Positions 17,210-26,434 of a DNA stretch of 64,000 bases are shown here, piece after piece (the first letter of the stretch is position 1; the number at the start of each line of letters is the position of its first letter). The notes beneath the pieces were generated by a model. The model did no database searches. It was not told the origin of the DNA and worked only from the letters and a program-made list of their open reading frames with translations. The translations under genes and the position numbers were made by a program. The DNA comes from Halalkalicoccus tibetensis (GTDB taxonomy: Archaea; Halobacteriota; Halobacteria; Halobacteriales; Halalkalicoccaceae): the NCBI RefSeq assembly GCF_037996645.1, contig NZ_JBBMXV010000003.1:186001-250000 (forward strand). Reading direction: 5' to 3'.

Positions 17210-18823
17210 ATGAGGATTCTCGTTACGGACCCCATCGACGACGCGGGGTTGGAGACGCTGCGCGAGGCCGGCCACGAGGTCGAGATCGCCTACGGGATCG
17301 ACGGCGGGGCCGACCTCGTGGACGCTCTCGAAGGGGTTCACGGGCTGATCGTCCGCTCGGGCACCGAGGTCACCCGGCAGGTACTCGATAGCGCCGACGA
17401 GCTGATGATCGTCGGCCGGGCTGGGATCGGCGTCGACAACATCGACATCGACGCGGCGACCGAACACGGCGTGATCGTCGCCAACGCCCCGCAAGGCAAC
17501 GTCCGCGCGGCGGCCGAACATACCGTCGCGATGACGTTCGCCGCCGCCCGGTCGATCCCGCAGGCCCACACCAGACTGAAGGCCGGCGACTGGGCGAAAA
17601 GCGACTTTCTGGGGACCGAGGTCAACAACAAGACTCTGGGGATCGTCGGTCTCGGCCGGGTCGGCCAGGAGGTCGCGAAACGCCTGAACAACCTCGGGAT
17701 GGAGCTGGTCGCCTACGACCCCTACATCTCGGAGGACCGCGCCGAACAGATCGGCGCCGACCTCGTCGAGTTCGAGGCGTGCATCGAACGGGCGGACTTC
17801 GTGACCGTCCACACCCCGCTGACCCCCGAGACCGAGGACCTCATCAGCCACGAGGAGCTCGCGCTGCTCGAGGGCGGCTACCTGATCAACTGTGCGCGCG
17901 GCGGCGTCGTCGACGAGGCCGCGCTGGCCGAGGCCGTCGCCGAGGGCACGCTGAAGGGCGCGGCGATCGACGTCTTCGCCGAGGAGCCGATCTCGCCGGA
18001 CAACCCGCTTCTCGACGTCGAGGACGTGATCGTCACGCCCCATCTCGGCGCATCGACGGAGGCCGCCCAGGAGAACGTCGCGACCAGCACCGCCGAACAG
18101 GTGCTCGCCGCGTTCAACGAGGAGCCGGTCCTCAACGCGCTGAACGCCCCCTCGATCGACAAGAGCGCGTTCCCCCGGGTGCGCCCCTACATCGAGCTCG
18201 CCGAGACCGCAGGACGGATCGCCGCCCAACTGATGGACGAACGCGTCGAGAGCGTCGACGTCACGTACGCCGGCGAGATCGCCGAGGAGGAGGTCGACCT
18301 CGTCACCGCGAGCGCGCTCAAGGGCGTCTTCTCGCCGCTCGAATGGCAGGTCAACGCCGTCAACGCCCCGCAGGTCGCGGAGGACCGCGGCGTCGACGTC
18401 ACCGAGACCAAGTCCCACCAGGCCGAGAACTTCCGCAGCGTGGTCACCGTCACGGTCGGCAACGGCGACGGCGAGACCCAGCTCGGGGTTTCCGGCACCC
18501 TCTTCGCCGACGACGACCCCCGGATCGTCAGGATCGACGACTACCGAGTGGACGCCATTCCCCACGGGCACATGCTGGTCGCGCGCAACTACGACGAGCC
18601 CGGTACCATCGGCTTCATCGGCACCGTGCTCGGCGAGAACGGCATCAACATCGCGGGGATGTTCAACGCCCGTGAGGCGATCGGCGGCGAGGCGATCACC
18701 GTCTACGACCTCGACGACGAGGTCCCCGATGAACTGTTGGCGGACCTCGAAAACGACGAGCGGATCATCGAGGCCCGCTACATCACGCTCGACGGCGCGA
18801 ACACGGTGCGGACCTCGTTGTAA
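17210..18823 (+). CDS. serA: D-3-phosphoglycerate dehydrogenase, long form with ACT domain
   Basis: A 537-aa NAD-dependent enzyme opening serine biosynthesis. It has a catalytic domain with GIGVDNIDIDAATEHG, a Rossmann NAD site GIVGLGRVGQEVAKR, INCARGGVVDE (catalytic Arg) and TPHLGASTEAAQ (catalytic His). An intervening substrate-binding domain follows, and a C-terminal ACT domain spans about residues 460-535 (MLVARNYDEPGTIGFIG). The long form with an ACT domain suggests serine feedback control, as known for the family. It is monocistronic, followed by the convergent thrC. Confidence 0.96.
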   Translation: MRILVTDPIDDAGLETLREAGHEVEIAYGIDGGADLVDALEGVHGLIVRSGTEVTRQVLDSADELMIVGRAGIGVDNIDIDAATEHGVIVANAPQGNVRAAAEHTVAMTFAAARSIPQAHTRLKAGDWAKSDFLGTEVNNKTLGIVGLGRVGQEVAKRLNNLGMELVAYDPYISEDRAEQIGADLVEFEACIERADFVTVHTPLTPETEDLISHEELALLEGGYLINCARGGVVDEAALAEAVAEGTLKGAAIDVFAEEPISPDNPLLDVEDVIVTPHLGASTEAAQENVATSTAEQVLAAFNEEPVLNALNAPSIDKSAFPRVRPYIELAETAGRIAAQLMDERVESVDVTYAGEIAEEEVDLVTASALKGVFSPLEWQVNAVNAPQVAEDRGVDVTETKSHQAENFRSVVTVTVGNGDGETQLGVSGTLFADDDPRIVRIDDYRVDAIPHGHMLVARNYDEPGTIGFIGTVLGENGINIAGMFNAREAIGGEAITVYDLDDEVPDELLADLENDERIIEARYITLDGANTVRTSL

Positions 18824-18891
18824 TCACCCCCCTCCACCCTGGAATACGAGCCGAACCGATCGACTTACTGGTCGAATTTTGCCCCGTTCTC

Positions 18892-20145
18892 CTACTCGGC
18901 GAGATGCTCTAACACACCTTCCGTATCGCCGGGCACCGACTCGGGCTCCACGCCCGCCTCGGCCGCCGCGTCGGGGTCCTTCAGCAGGTGGCCGGTCGTC
19001 AGACAGACCACGCGCTCGTCGCTTCCCACCACTCCGTCCTCCCGGAGCTTCCGCAGGCCCGCGACGCTCGCCGCGGAGGCGGGCTCGACGCCGACGCCCT
19101 CGCCCGCCAAGGCCCGCTGGGCGTCGGTGATCTCCTCGTCCGAGACCGCGACCGCGGTGCCGTCCGTCGCACGGATCCCCGGCAGCGCCTTCGGCGCGTT
19201 CACCGGGTTGCCGATCCGGATCGCGGTCGCGCGGGTCTCGACCTCCTCCCAGCGCTCGACCTCGTCCCTTCCCTCCTCGACGGCCTCGACCATCGGCGCG
19301 GCGCCCTCGGCCTGCACGCCCGTGAGCTTGGGGACCTCCCTCTCGTCGAGCGCGCCGCTCGCGACGAGCTCGCGGAAGGCCTTATAGAGCGCCGCGGTGT
19401 TGCCCGCGTTGCCCACGGGAAGGACGATCCGGTCTGGAAACTCGCCGTAGTCCTCGCGGTGGCGCTCGAGGATCTCGAAGCCGATCGTCTTCTGCCCTTC
19501 TAACCTGAACGGGTTCAGCGAGTTGAGCAGGTAGGCCTCGCCCCGGCTCGCCAGCTCCTGGACGATGTCGAGGCAGGTGTCGAAGTTGTCCTCGACCTCG
19601 AGGATGCGCGCGCCGTGGAGGCTCGCCTGGGCGATCTTGCCCGCCGCGACCTTTCCCGCCGGGAGGAGGACGAGCACCTCCATGCCCGCCCGGCCGCCGT
19701 AGGCCGCGAGCGCGGCGCTGGTGTTTCCGGTGGAGGCACACGCCAGACGCTCGACGCCGAGTCGCCGGGCGACCCCGACGCCGACGGTCATCCCGCGGTC
19801 CTTGAAGCTCCCGGTGGGGTTCATCCCCTCGTGTTTCACCCTGAGGGATTCGACGCCGATCTCGTCCTCGAGTCGGGGCACCTCGTACAGCGGCGTTGCG
19901 CCCTCGTCGATCGTGACCTCCCGGTCGACGGGCAGCGCCGCGTCGTAGCGCCAGACGCCCTCGCCTGAGAACTCCTCGAACGTCGGATGGTCGGCGTAAC
20001 GGACCTCCAGCAGCGCGCCCGCGTCGCTTCGATACCTGACTCCCTCGAAGGGGGCGTACTGCTCGCCGGTCTCGATGCACTCGAGCCACACCCCGTCCTC
20101 GGCGACGGCCGGCACCTCGGCCGCCGGTTCCAGTTCGAAACTCAT
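18892..20145 (-). CDS. thrC: Threonine synthase
   Basis: A 417-aa PLP enzyme converting O-phosphohomoserine to threonine. The start at ATG 20145 (MSFELEPAAEV) is preferred over 20235, whose extra 30 residues are basic and hydrophobic, unlike the rest. An N-terminal segment with LECIETGEQYAPFEGVRY precedes the PLP lysine in GMNPTGSFKDRGMT. ACASTGNTSAALAAY binds phosphate/substrate and LPVGNAGNTAALYK is the second PLP-phosphate loop. It converges with serA across a 68-nt gap. Confidence 0.95.
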   Translation of the reverse strand: MSFELEPAAEVPAVAEDGVWLECIETGEQYAPFEGVRYRSDAGALLEVRYADHPTFEEFSGEGVWRYDAALPVDREVTIDEGATPLYEVPRLEDEIGVESLRVKHEGMNPTGSFKDRGMTVGVGVARRLGVERLACASTGNTSAALAAYGGRAGMEVLVLLPAGKVAAGKIAQASLHGARILEVEDNFDTCLDIVQELASRGEAYLLNSLNPFRLEGQKTIGFEILERHREDYGEFPDRIVLPVGNAGNTAALYKAFRELVASGALDEREVPKLTGVQAEGAAPMVEAVEEGRDEVERWEEVETRATAIRIGNPVNAPKALPGIRATDGTAVAVSDEEITDAQRALAGEGVGVEPASAASVAGLRKLREDGVVGSDERVVCLTTGHLLKDPDAAAEAGVEPESVPGDTEGVLEHLAE

Positions 20146-20320
20146 TGTCGGGAACAGACGCCGAACGGGGAAAAGTGAGCGGGTTCGCCTCACGAGCAGC
20201 CAGGACAACAGCCCATTTCGGGCGTACTTCCCCACCGTTTTCGCCTCGGATGCTACGCACCGCTCGCCGAAAACCCTGGACGAAAAACCCGCTCGCTCGG
20301 CGACCGCCTCGTTCGCGGCG

Positions 20321-21226
20321 CTACTCGAGCAGGAACGACAGCAGCCCCTTCTGGGCGTGCATCCGGTTCTCGGCCTGCTCGAAGACCATCGAGCGATCGC
20401 TTTCGAGGACCGCGTCGGTGATCTCCTCGCCGCGGTGGGCCGGCAGGCAGTGCATCACGCGGGCCTCGGGGCTGTGTTCGAGCAGCCCCTCGTTCACCTG
20501 GAAGTCCTCGAACGCCGCGAGGCGCTCGTCGCGTTCTTCCTCCTGACCCATGCTGATCCAGACGTCCGTGTAGACGACGTCGGCGCCCGCGACCGCCTCG
20601 GCGGGGTCGTGGGTCGTCTCGGGCGTCGGTCCGAGCTCGCCGGCGCGCTCGATATGAGCGTCGTCGAGCGCGTACCCTTCGGGCGTCGCCACCGTGAGGT
20701 CGATCCCACAGAGCGCACAGCCGAGCGCGAACGACCGGGCGACGTTGTTGGCGTCGCCGACCCACGTCACCGACAGCCCCTCGAACCCGCCGAACGCCTC
20801 GCGGATCGTCAGCAGGTCCGCGAGCGTCTGGCAGGGATGTGCGTCGTCGGTCAGCCCGTTCACCACCGGGACGGTGGCGTTCGCGGCCAGCGTCTCCAGG
20901 TCGCCGTGGTCGAACAGCCGGACCATCGCGGCGTCGACGTAGCCCGAGAGGACCCGCGCGGTGTCCGAAAGCGGCTCGCGATCGCCCAGCCCGATGTCCT
21001 CCGGCCCGAGGAAGATCGCGTGCCCGCCGAGCTGGGTCATTCCGGTCTCGAAGGAGATCCGCGTCCGGGACGAGGGCTTCTCGAAGACCATCCCCAGCGT
21101 CCGCCGTTCGAGGTCCGGATGGGGAATCCCCTCCCGACGCTGTCGCTTGTACTCGGCGGCCCGGTCGAGCACCGTCCCCAACTCCTCGCGGTTCAGGTCG
21201 TCGACGTCGATGAAGTGTCGTGTCAT
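20321..21226 (-). CDS. argF: Ornithine carbamoyltransferase
   Basis: A 301-aa transcarbamoylase making citrulline from ornithine and carbamoyl phosphate. FEKPSSRTRISFE binds carbamoyl phosphate, DDAHPCQTLADL follows, and MHCLPAHRGEE is the ornithine-specific loop. It is the last gene of the seven-gene unit; its ATG overlaps the lysK stop by four bases. Start 21226 gives the canonical MTRHFIDVDDL opening. Confidence 0.96.
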   Translation of the reverse strand: MTRHFIDVDDLNREELGTVLDRAAEYKRQRREGIPHPDLERRTLGMVFEKPSSRTRISFETGMTQLGGHAIFLGPEDIGLGDREPLSDTARVLSGYVDAAMVRLFDHGDLETLAANATVPVVNGLTDDAHPCQTLADLLTIREAFGGFEGLSVTWVGDANNVARSFALGCALCGIDLTVATPEGYALDDAHIERAGELGPTPETTHDPAEAVAGADVVYTDVWISMGQEEERDERLAAFEDFQVNEGLLEHSPEARVMHCLPAHRGEEITDAVLESDRSMVFEQAENRMHAQKGLLSFLLE

Positions 21227-22269
21227 AGGCGGTTGGCCACCTCCTCGAGCACGGTAATGGAACGGTCGTACTCGTCGAGGTCGAGCCGCTCGTCGGGTGC
21301 GTGGTCCAGGTCCGAGTCGCCGGGCCCGTAGGTCACCATCGGGCAGTCCCACGCGGAGGCGTAGATGTTCATGTCGCTCGTTCCCGTTTTGCGCAGCAGG
21401 CGCGGATCGCCGCCCTCGCCGCGGATCGCGACCCGGAAGGCCCGCGCCAGTTCCGTCCGCGGGCTCTCCATCACCGGCGGGATCGGCTTGCCCCAGTTGA
21501 CGCTGCCGGCGGCGTCGGTGTCGGTCCGGAGCTGCCCCTCGGCGATCTCACGGACCTCCTCGGTCGTCATCGAGGGCGGGACGCGGAACTGGCCGTCCAG
21601 CGTCGCCGAGACCGAGAGGCCGTCGGGGTCGGTGCCGCCCTCGATCTCGACGGGCTTGGTGGTCACGCGCTCGAAGACGGGCTCCCACTCCTCGTCCTCG
21701 TTCGGGGAGAAGCGCTCCTCGACGCTGCTCCACCAGCCGATGGCGTGCTGGATCGCGTTCGGGCCCGGGCGGGAGGTATGGCCCGACTCGCTGGTCGCGA
21801 CGTAGGTGCCCGCGAGCATGCCCCGATACCCCAGTGTAACGCCGTCCCAGCCGCTGGGCTCGCCGTTGATCAGGGCGTCGGGGCTCTCCCTGTCTTCGAT
21901 CAGGTGCCAGGCGCCCCGCGAGTCGGTCTCCTCGCCGACGACGCCGACGAAGCTCGTTCCCGTCTCGACCGCCGCGACTGCCATCGCACATAGCGGGCCG
22001 GTCGCGTCGACGCTGCCCCGCCCCCAGAGGGTGCCGTCCTCGGTGCGAACGGGGATGTCGCCCGGAACGGTGTCGATGTGGGAGGTCAGCAGCACGCGAT
22101 CGTCGGCGGGCGCGCGGACGTTGCCGACCTCGTCGATCCGGACCTCGCGGTCGTGGCTCTCGAAGAACTCGACCAGTAGCTCCGCGGCCTCGCGCTCCTC
22201 GCCCGACGGGGAGGAGAGCGAAACCAGATCGATCAACAGCTCCCGGCCGGTCTGGCGGTGGATGCTCAT
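21223..22269 (-). CDS. lysK: [LysW]-lysine / [LysW]-ornithine hydrolase (M20 peptidase family)
   Basis: A 348-aa zinc peptidase of the ArgE/DapE family that frees ornithine or lysine from the LysW carrier. LLTSHIDTVPGD contains the first metal histidine and aspartate, GVVGEETDSRGAW the catalytic/metal glutamates, and KTGTSDMN a conserved C-terminal motif. A lid domain lies between about residues 140 and 260. It is encoded within the lysW unit and overlaps both argD and argF, so its substrate is almost certainly LysW-bound. Confidence 0.93.
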   Translation of the reverse strand: MSIHRQTGRELLIDLVSLSSPSGEEREAAELLVEFFESHDREVRIDEVGNVRAPADDRVLLTSHIDTVPGDIPVRTEDGTLWGRGSVDATGPLCAMAVAAVETGTSFVGVVGEETDSRGAWHLIEDRESPDALINGEPSGWDGVTLGYRGMLAGTYVATSESGHTSRPGPNAIQHAIGWWSSVEERFSPNEDEEWEPVFERVTTKPVEIEGGTDPDGLSVSATLDGQFRVPPSMTTEEVREIAEGQLRTDTDAAGSVNWGKPIPPVMESPRTELARAFRVAIRGEGGDPRLLRKTGTSDMNIYASAWDCPMVTYGPGDSDLDHAPDERLDLDEYDRSITVLEEVANRL

Positions 22270-23405
22270 GACTCCGTGGTCGCCCCCATCGTCTCCGAGA
22301 GCGCCCCGACGACGCGGTCGACGTGCTCCTCATCGATCACCAGCGGCGGCAGCAGCCTGAGGACGGACCGACCGGCGGGCAGCGCGAGCAGCCGGTGGTT
22401 CAGCGCGAGCTCCTTCAGCAGCCGGTTGGATCCGCGCTTGACCTCGATGCCGGTCATCAGCCCCCATCCTCGGACGTCGCGGATCGGCAGCTCCGCCGCC
22501 TCGAGCTCCTCGTGGAGGTACTCGCCCGTCTCGGCGGCGTGGGCGGGTAGGTCGTCCTCGACGAGGACGTCGAGGGTCGCCGAGGCGGCCGCACAGACCA
22601 CCGGGTTGCCGCTGAACGTCGAGCCGTGCGGGCCGGCGTCCTCGGCGATCCAGTCCCGACAGAGGGTCGCCCCGAGCGGCAGGCCGCTCGCGAGTCCCTT
22701 CGCGCTGGTCAGGATATCCGGGGTCACGCCCTCGTGCTCGCAGGCCCAGAACTCGCCCGTGCGGCCCAAGCCGGTTTGGATCTCGTCGAAGACCAGCGCC
22801 GCACCGGTTTCGTCGCAGGCCTCGCGGGCGGCTTCGAGATAGCCCGCGGGCGCGGGATTGATCCCGCCCTCGCCCTGGATGGGTTCGAGGATCACCGCGG
22901 CGGTCTCCTCGTCGACGGCCTCCGCGAGCGCCTCGCCGTCGCCGTAGGGAACCGTCTCGAAGGCCCCTGCGAGGGGTTCGAACGGCTTCTTGTACTTGTC
23001 CTTCCAGGTGGCGGCGAGCGAGCCCATCGTCCGGCCGTGAAACGCGCGCTGGGTGGCGACGATCTTCTGGCGCCCGGTCGCCGACCGCGCGAACTTCAGC
23101 GCCGCCTCGTTGGCCTCGGTGCCCGAGTTACAGAGCCAGACGTTCCCGATGTCGCCGGGCGCCACGCTCGCCAGCTTCGAGTAGCAGGCGTCCCGCGCGT
23201 CATTGGGATACGAGGCCTGAACGAACATCAGCTCCTCGAGCTGGTCCTTCGCCGCGGAGACCACGTCGGGATGGCAGTGGCCGACCGGCGTGACCGCGTA
23301 GCTCGCGCCGAAGTCGAGGTACTCGGTGCCGGAGTCGTCGTACAGATACGGTCCCTCGCCGCGCTCGATCCTGATGGGCTTCTCCGAGAAGACGAATCCA
23401 CTCAC
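22266..23405 (-). CDS. argD: [LysW]-aminoadipate/glutamate semialdehyde transaminase (acetylornithine aminotransferase family)
   Basis: A 379-aa class III aminotransferase. The start is a GTG at 23405 (MSGFVFSEKPIRIE), supported by GGAGGTG six nucleotides upstream; the longer frame to 23624 lacks this support. LVFDEIQTGLGRTGEFWA contains the PLP aspartate, and the lysine in TSAKGLASGLPLGA is the Schiff-base residue. It works on the LysW-bound semialdehyde made by ArgC. Its stop overlaps the lysK start (ATGA). Confidence 0.94.
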   Translation of the reverse strand: MSGFVFSEKPIRIERGEGPYLYDDSGTEYLDFGASYAVTPVGHCHPDVVSAAKDQLEELMFVQASYPNDARDACYSKLASVAPGDIGNVWLCNSGTEANEAALKFARSATGRQKIVATQRAFHGRTMGSLAATWKDKYKKPFEPLAGAFETVPYGDGEALAEAVDEETAAVILEPIQGEGGINPAPAGYLEAAREACDETGAALVFDEIQTGLGRTGEFWACEHEGVTPDILTSAKGLASGLPLGATLCRDWIAEDAGPHGSTFSGNPVVCAAASATLDVLVEDDLPAHAAETGEYLHEELEAAELPIRDVRGWGLMTGIEVKRGSNRLLKELALNHRLLALPAGRSVLRLLPPLVIDEEHVDRVVGALSETMGATTES

Positions 23406-23411
23406 GGCTGG

Positions 23412-23418
23412 ACACCTC
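23412..23418 (-). promoter_or_regulatory. Strong Shine-Dalgarno site of argD
   Basis: GGAGGTG ends six bases before the GTG start at 23405. Together with the same motif before argB it fixes both GTG starts. Confidence 0.7.
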
Positions 23419-23466
23419 CATCGGACTCCGTCCGATGAGATCGAGATCCGACCGGATCTCGATCTC
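23419..23466 (-). repeat. Two adjacent perfect hairpins in the argB-argD spacer
   Basis: CATCGGAC-tcc-GTCCGATG (23419-23437) and GAGATCGAGATCC-gacc-GGATCTCGATCTC (23437-23466) are perfect inverted repeats of 8 and 13 bp. They sit in the 106-nt gap between argB and argD, directly 5' of the argD ribosome-binding site on the transcript. They may be RNA processing, stabilising or attenuation structures. Confidence 0.75.
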
Positions 23467-23511
23467 CAGTGGAAGCCGTGAGGCTGTCGCGCGCGAAACG
23501 TGCGACTGAAT

Positions 23512-24345
23512 TCATTCGTCCTCATCTCCGAGCGCGCCGGGACTAAAGCGTGTGCCATGTCCGTCGAGCGCCGCCAGGATCGGGTCGTTGAGGTTCGCGT
23601 CGGAGACGACCACCTCGCTGGCACCGCCCTCGAGCGCCTCCTTCGCGGCCATCACCTTCTTGGTCATGAACCCTTCCGCGCTCTCCTCGATGCGCTCCAG
23701 TTCGGCGGGCGTCTCGGCGCTCCCGATGAGGCTCTCGGGGTCGTCGGGGTCCTCGTAGACGCCCGCGACGTCCGTCAGTACCACGAGCGACGCGCCGAGC
23801 GCGCCAGCCACCGCTGCGGCCGAGCGGTCGGCGTCGGCGTTGACGGGCACGCCGTCGTCGGCGAGCATCGGCACGCTCACGACGGGCGTGTAGCCCGACT
23901 CGAGCAGGGTCTCGAGGAGGTCGCTGTTGACCGATTCGATCTTCCCCGAGTGATCGCCGCGCTTGATCCTCTTCTTCCCGTCCTCGACGACCCTGACCGC
24001 CGACTTCCGGGGCCCGGTCAACAGGCCGCCGTCCACGCCCGAGAGGCCGAGCGCGTCGACGCCCTCGTTGCGAAGCGCCGCCGTCAGGTCGGTGTTGACC
24101 CGGCCGGCCATCGCCATCGTGAACGCCTCCATCGTCCCCTCGTCGGTGAAGCGCCCGCTGACGCCGCCCGGCGTGGTGACGTACTCGGGTTCCTTCCCGA
24201 GGTCCGCCAGCAGCTCGTCGACCGCCGTCGAGCCGCCGTGGACGACGACGACCCGCTCGCCGTTGGCCGTCAGGTGCGCGATGTCCGCGAGCGCGCCCTC
24301 GGGCTCGACGGCGCGCGCGCCGCCGATCTTGACGACGACGGTCAC
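23512..24345 (-). CDS. argB: [LysW]-aminoadipate/glutamate kinase (acetylglutamate kinase family)
   Basis: A 277-aa amino-acid kinase phosphorylating the gamma- or delta-carboxyl of the LysW-bound amino acid. The start is GTG 24345, giving MTVVVKIGGARAV; GGAGGTG lies six nucleotides upstream, whereas the upstream GTG at 24354 and ATG at 24369 lack spacing support. VVVVHGGSTAVDELL binds the substrate, GLSGVDGGLL and NADADRSAAAVAGAL line the active site, and TDVAGVYEDPDD is the ATP loop. It lies between argC and argD. Confidence 0.94.
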   Translation of the reverse strand: MTVVVKIGGARAVEPEGALADIAHLTANGERVVVVHGGSTAVDELLADLGKEPEYVTTPGGVSGRFTDEGTMEAFTMAMAGRVNTDLTAALRNEGVDALGLSGVDGGLLTGPRKSAVRVVEDGKKRIKRGDHSGKIESVNSDLLETLLESGYTPVVSVPMLADDGVPVNADADRSAAAVAGALGASLVVLTDVAGVYEDPDDPESLIGSAETPAELERIEESAEGFMTKKVMAAKEALEGGASEVVVSDANLNDPILAALDGHGTRFSPGALGDEDE

Positions 24346-24351
24346 TTCGGA

Positions 24352-24358
24352 CACCTCC
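24352..24358 (-). promoter_or_regulatory. Strong Shine-Dalgarno site of argB
   Basis: GGAGGTG, six bases before the GTG at 24345. It is identical in sequence and spacing to the argD site. Confidence 0.7.
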
Positions 24359-24361
24359 GGT

Positions 24362-24397
24362 CCCTGCACACGGTCGCAGGGGGTTCGGTGAACACCG
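24362..24397 (-). repeat. Two hairpins in the argC-argB spacer
   Basis: CCCTGC (24362-24367) pairs with GCAGGG (24376-24381), and CGGTG-aa-CACCG occupies 24386-24397. Both lie in the 56-nt gap just 5' of the argB ribosome-binding site on the transcript, the same arrangement as before argD. Confidence 0.55.
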
Positions 24398-24401
24398 TCA
24401 T

Positions 24402-25478
24402 CTACGGAGCCCCCACGGGATGCAGACCCTGGAACTCGAGCCCGGCCGTCTCCTCCAGCCCGAGCGCGACGTTCGCGGCGTGGACCGCCTGACCCGCCGA
24501 TCCCTTCATCATGTTGTCGATCGCCGAGAAGACGACGATCCGCTTGTTGGCTGGATCGAGCTCGAAGCCCACGTCGCCGTAGTTCGTCCCGGCGACGGCC
24601 TTAGGCTCGGGGTAGCGATAGACGCCGCCACCACCGGAAGCGATCCGCATGAACGGCTCCTCGGCGTAGCTGTCGCGATACGCCCCCCAGAGATCCTTCT
24701 TCGAGACCGGCCCGTTCGGGAAGACGTGGCAGGTCGCGCTCGCCCCGCGGATCATGTCGACCGCGTGGACGGTGAACGACACGGAGATCCCGAACTCCTG
24801 CTCGATCTCGGCCTCGTGGCGGTGGCTCGTCGGCGCGTAGGGTCGGACGATCCCCGAGCGCTCGGGGTGCGAGGAGGCCGCGCCGCCGCCCGCTCCCCCT
24901 TCGGAGGAGCCGACCTTCACGTCGACGACGACCTGCTCATCGCCCGAGAACAGCTCCGAATCGAACAGCGGCCCGAGCCCGAGCATCGTCGCGGTGGCGT
25001 TACAGCCGCCCGACGCGATCAGCTCCGCACCCGGGAGCTCCTCGCGGTTCCGCTCGGGCAGCGCGTAGACGCTCTTTTCGAGGTATTCAGGGGAACTATG
25101 CCCGTCGTACCACTCCTCGTACTGTTCCTCACTGTTCAGCCGGAAGTCCGCCGAGAGGTCGACGACGGTGTCCGCCGCGTCCTCGAAGGCGTCGATGCGT
25201 TCCATCGACACCCCGTGCGGCGTCGCCGCGAACAGCACGTCCACCGACTCGAGATCCGCGGGATCCGAGAACCGAAGCGTGCGACCCCGCAGGTTCGGGT
25301 GGACCGATCCCACGGTCTTGTTCTCGGAGGAGCGGCTCGTCGCCTGGGCGATCTCGAAGTCCGGGTGGCCGTCGAGCAGCCTGAGCAGCTCGCCGCCCGT
25401 GAAGCCGCTTCCCCCGACGACGCTCGCGGTGAGCGTCTCCGCCGAGCCGTCGTCCGCTTCCGCCTCCCCGACCGCCAT
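24402..25478 (-). CDS. argC: [LysW]-aminoadipyl/glutamyl-phosphate reductase
   Basis: A 358-aa NADP-dependent semialdehyde dehydrogenase. After a charged lead of 15 residues the Rossmann loop SVVGGSGFTGGELLRLL appears. ASGGCNATATML contains the catalytic cysteine, and VDVKVGSSEGGAGG and PYAPTSHRHEAEIEQE supply the catalytic histidine. The ATG at 25478 overlaps the lysX stop by one base, so the two are coupled. The product is the LysW-bound semialdehyde used by ArgD. Confidence 0.95.
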   Translation of the reverse strand: MAVGEAEADDGSAETLTASVVGGSGFTGGELLRLLDGHPDFEIAQATSRSSENKTVGSVHPNLRGRTLRFSDPADLESVDVLFAATPHGVSMERIDAFEDAADTVVDLSADFRLNSEEQYEEWYDGHSSPEYLEKSVYALPERNREELPGAELIASGGCNATATMLGLGPLFDSELFSGDEQVVVDVKVGSSEGGAGGGAASSHPERSGIVRPYAPTSHRHEAEIEQEFGISVSFTVHAVDMIRGASATCHVFPNGPVSKKDLWGAYRDSYAEEPFMRIASGGGGVYRYPEPKAVAGTNYGDVGFELDPANKRIVVFSAIDNMMKGSAGQAVHAANVALGLEETAGLEFQGLHPVGAP

Positions 25479-26338
25479 CAGGCGGTCACCTCGGCGGCCG
25501 CCTGCGTCTCGAGCCAGTCGGCGACGGCCGCGGGAACGTCGACGTCGACGACCTCGTTGAGCGCCTTGAACTCGACGGTATGGTTGACCTCGTGGACGGT
25601 GTAGCCCTCCTCGGTCTCCATCAGGTCGATCCCGAGCAGCCCGCCGCCGACGGCGTCGCTCGCGCGTTCGACCAGCTCCAACGCCTCCTCGTCGGGCTCG
25701 AAGACCTGCGTTTCCGCGCCCTTCGCGGCGTTGGTCAGCCAGTGCTCGGAGGCGCGGGCCATCGCGGCGATGGGCTCGCCGTCGACGGCCACGACCCGGA
25801 TGTCGCGGTCGGGCTTGGCGACGAACTCCTGGATGTAGAACACCTTGTGCTCGTAGTGGCCGAGCGTCTCCTTGTGCTCGAGGATGGCCTCCGCGGCCGA
25901 GCGCGATTCGAGCTTCGCCATCAGCCGGCCCCACGAGCCCATGACGGGCTTGAGTACGCAGGGGTAGCCGAAGTTCTCGATGCTCTCGAGGGCGGCCTCG
26001 GTGGTGAAGGCGACGTCGGTGTTCGGCGTCGGCACGCCCGCGCTCGCGAGCGCGAGGCTGTTTTTCACCTTGTCCGCGCAGGTCTCGGCGGTCTCGGGGC
26101 CGTTCACGACCGGGATCCCGTAGGCCTCACAGAACCGCGTGACGTAGAGGCTCCGGCTCGTCGAGAGACACCGGTCCAGCACGACGTCCACGTCGTCGAA
26201 GACCGCCGGCGGGTCGTGGACGTTGAACTGGTGTTTTCGCACGTCGATCTTCGTGATCTCGTGGTCGCGCTCGCGAAGCTCGTTCAGCAGGAGCTTCTCG
26301 TCTCTACGGATCCGGGAGTAAAGGATGCCTACGTTCAT
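25478..26338 (-). CDS. lysX: LysW-glutamate/aminoadipate ligase (ATP-grasp)
   Basis: A 286-aa ATP-grasp ligase that joins the amino group of glutamate or 2-aminoadipate to the C-terminal glutamate of LysW. VLKPVMGSWGRLMAK is the ATP-grasp glycine loop, FYIQEFVAKPDRDIRVV the central strand, and LLGIDLMETEEGYTVHEVNHTVEFK carries the metal ligands. Whether it serves arginine, lysine or both cannot be told from sequence, although the adjacent argF favours arginine. Confidence 0.94.
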   Translation of the reverse strand: MNVGILYSRIRRDEKLLLNELRERDHEITKIDVRKHQFNVHDPPAVFDDVDVVLDRCLSTSRSLYVTRFCEAYGIPVVNGPETAETCADKVKNSLALASAGVPTPNTDVAFTTEAALESIENFGYPCVLKPVMGSWGRLMAKLESRSAAEAILEHKETLGHYEHKVFYIQEFVAKPDRDIRVVAVDGEPIAAMARASEHWLTNAAKGAETQVFEPDEEALELVERASDAVGGGLLGIDLMETEEGYTVHEVNHTVEFKALNEVVDVDVPAAVADWLETQAAAEVTA

Positions 26339-26434
26339 TCGTATCGGCGCCGCCTTCGGCGGGCCAGAAAGCGGGTCGCTGTCTGTGTGTTCATTGCTGT
26401 TCGGTCGCGTTCGCGCTGTGGCCGGCCGTCGCCA

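Noticed and set aside
22266-23624. argD starting at 23624
   Set aside because: It would extend through two perfect hairpins and into argB; the GTG at 23405 has a good ribosome-binding site and the family N-terminus.
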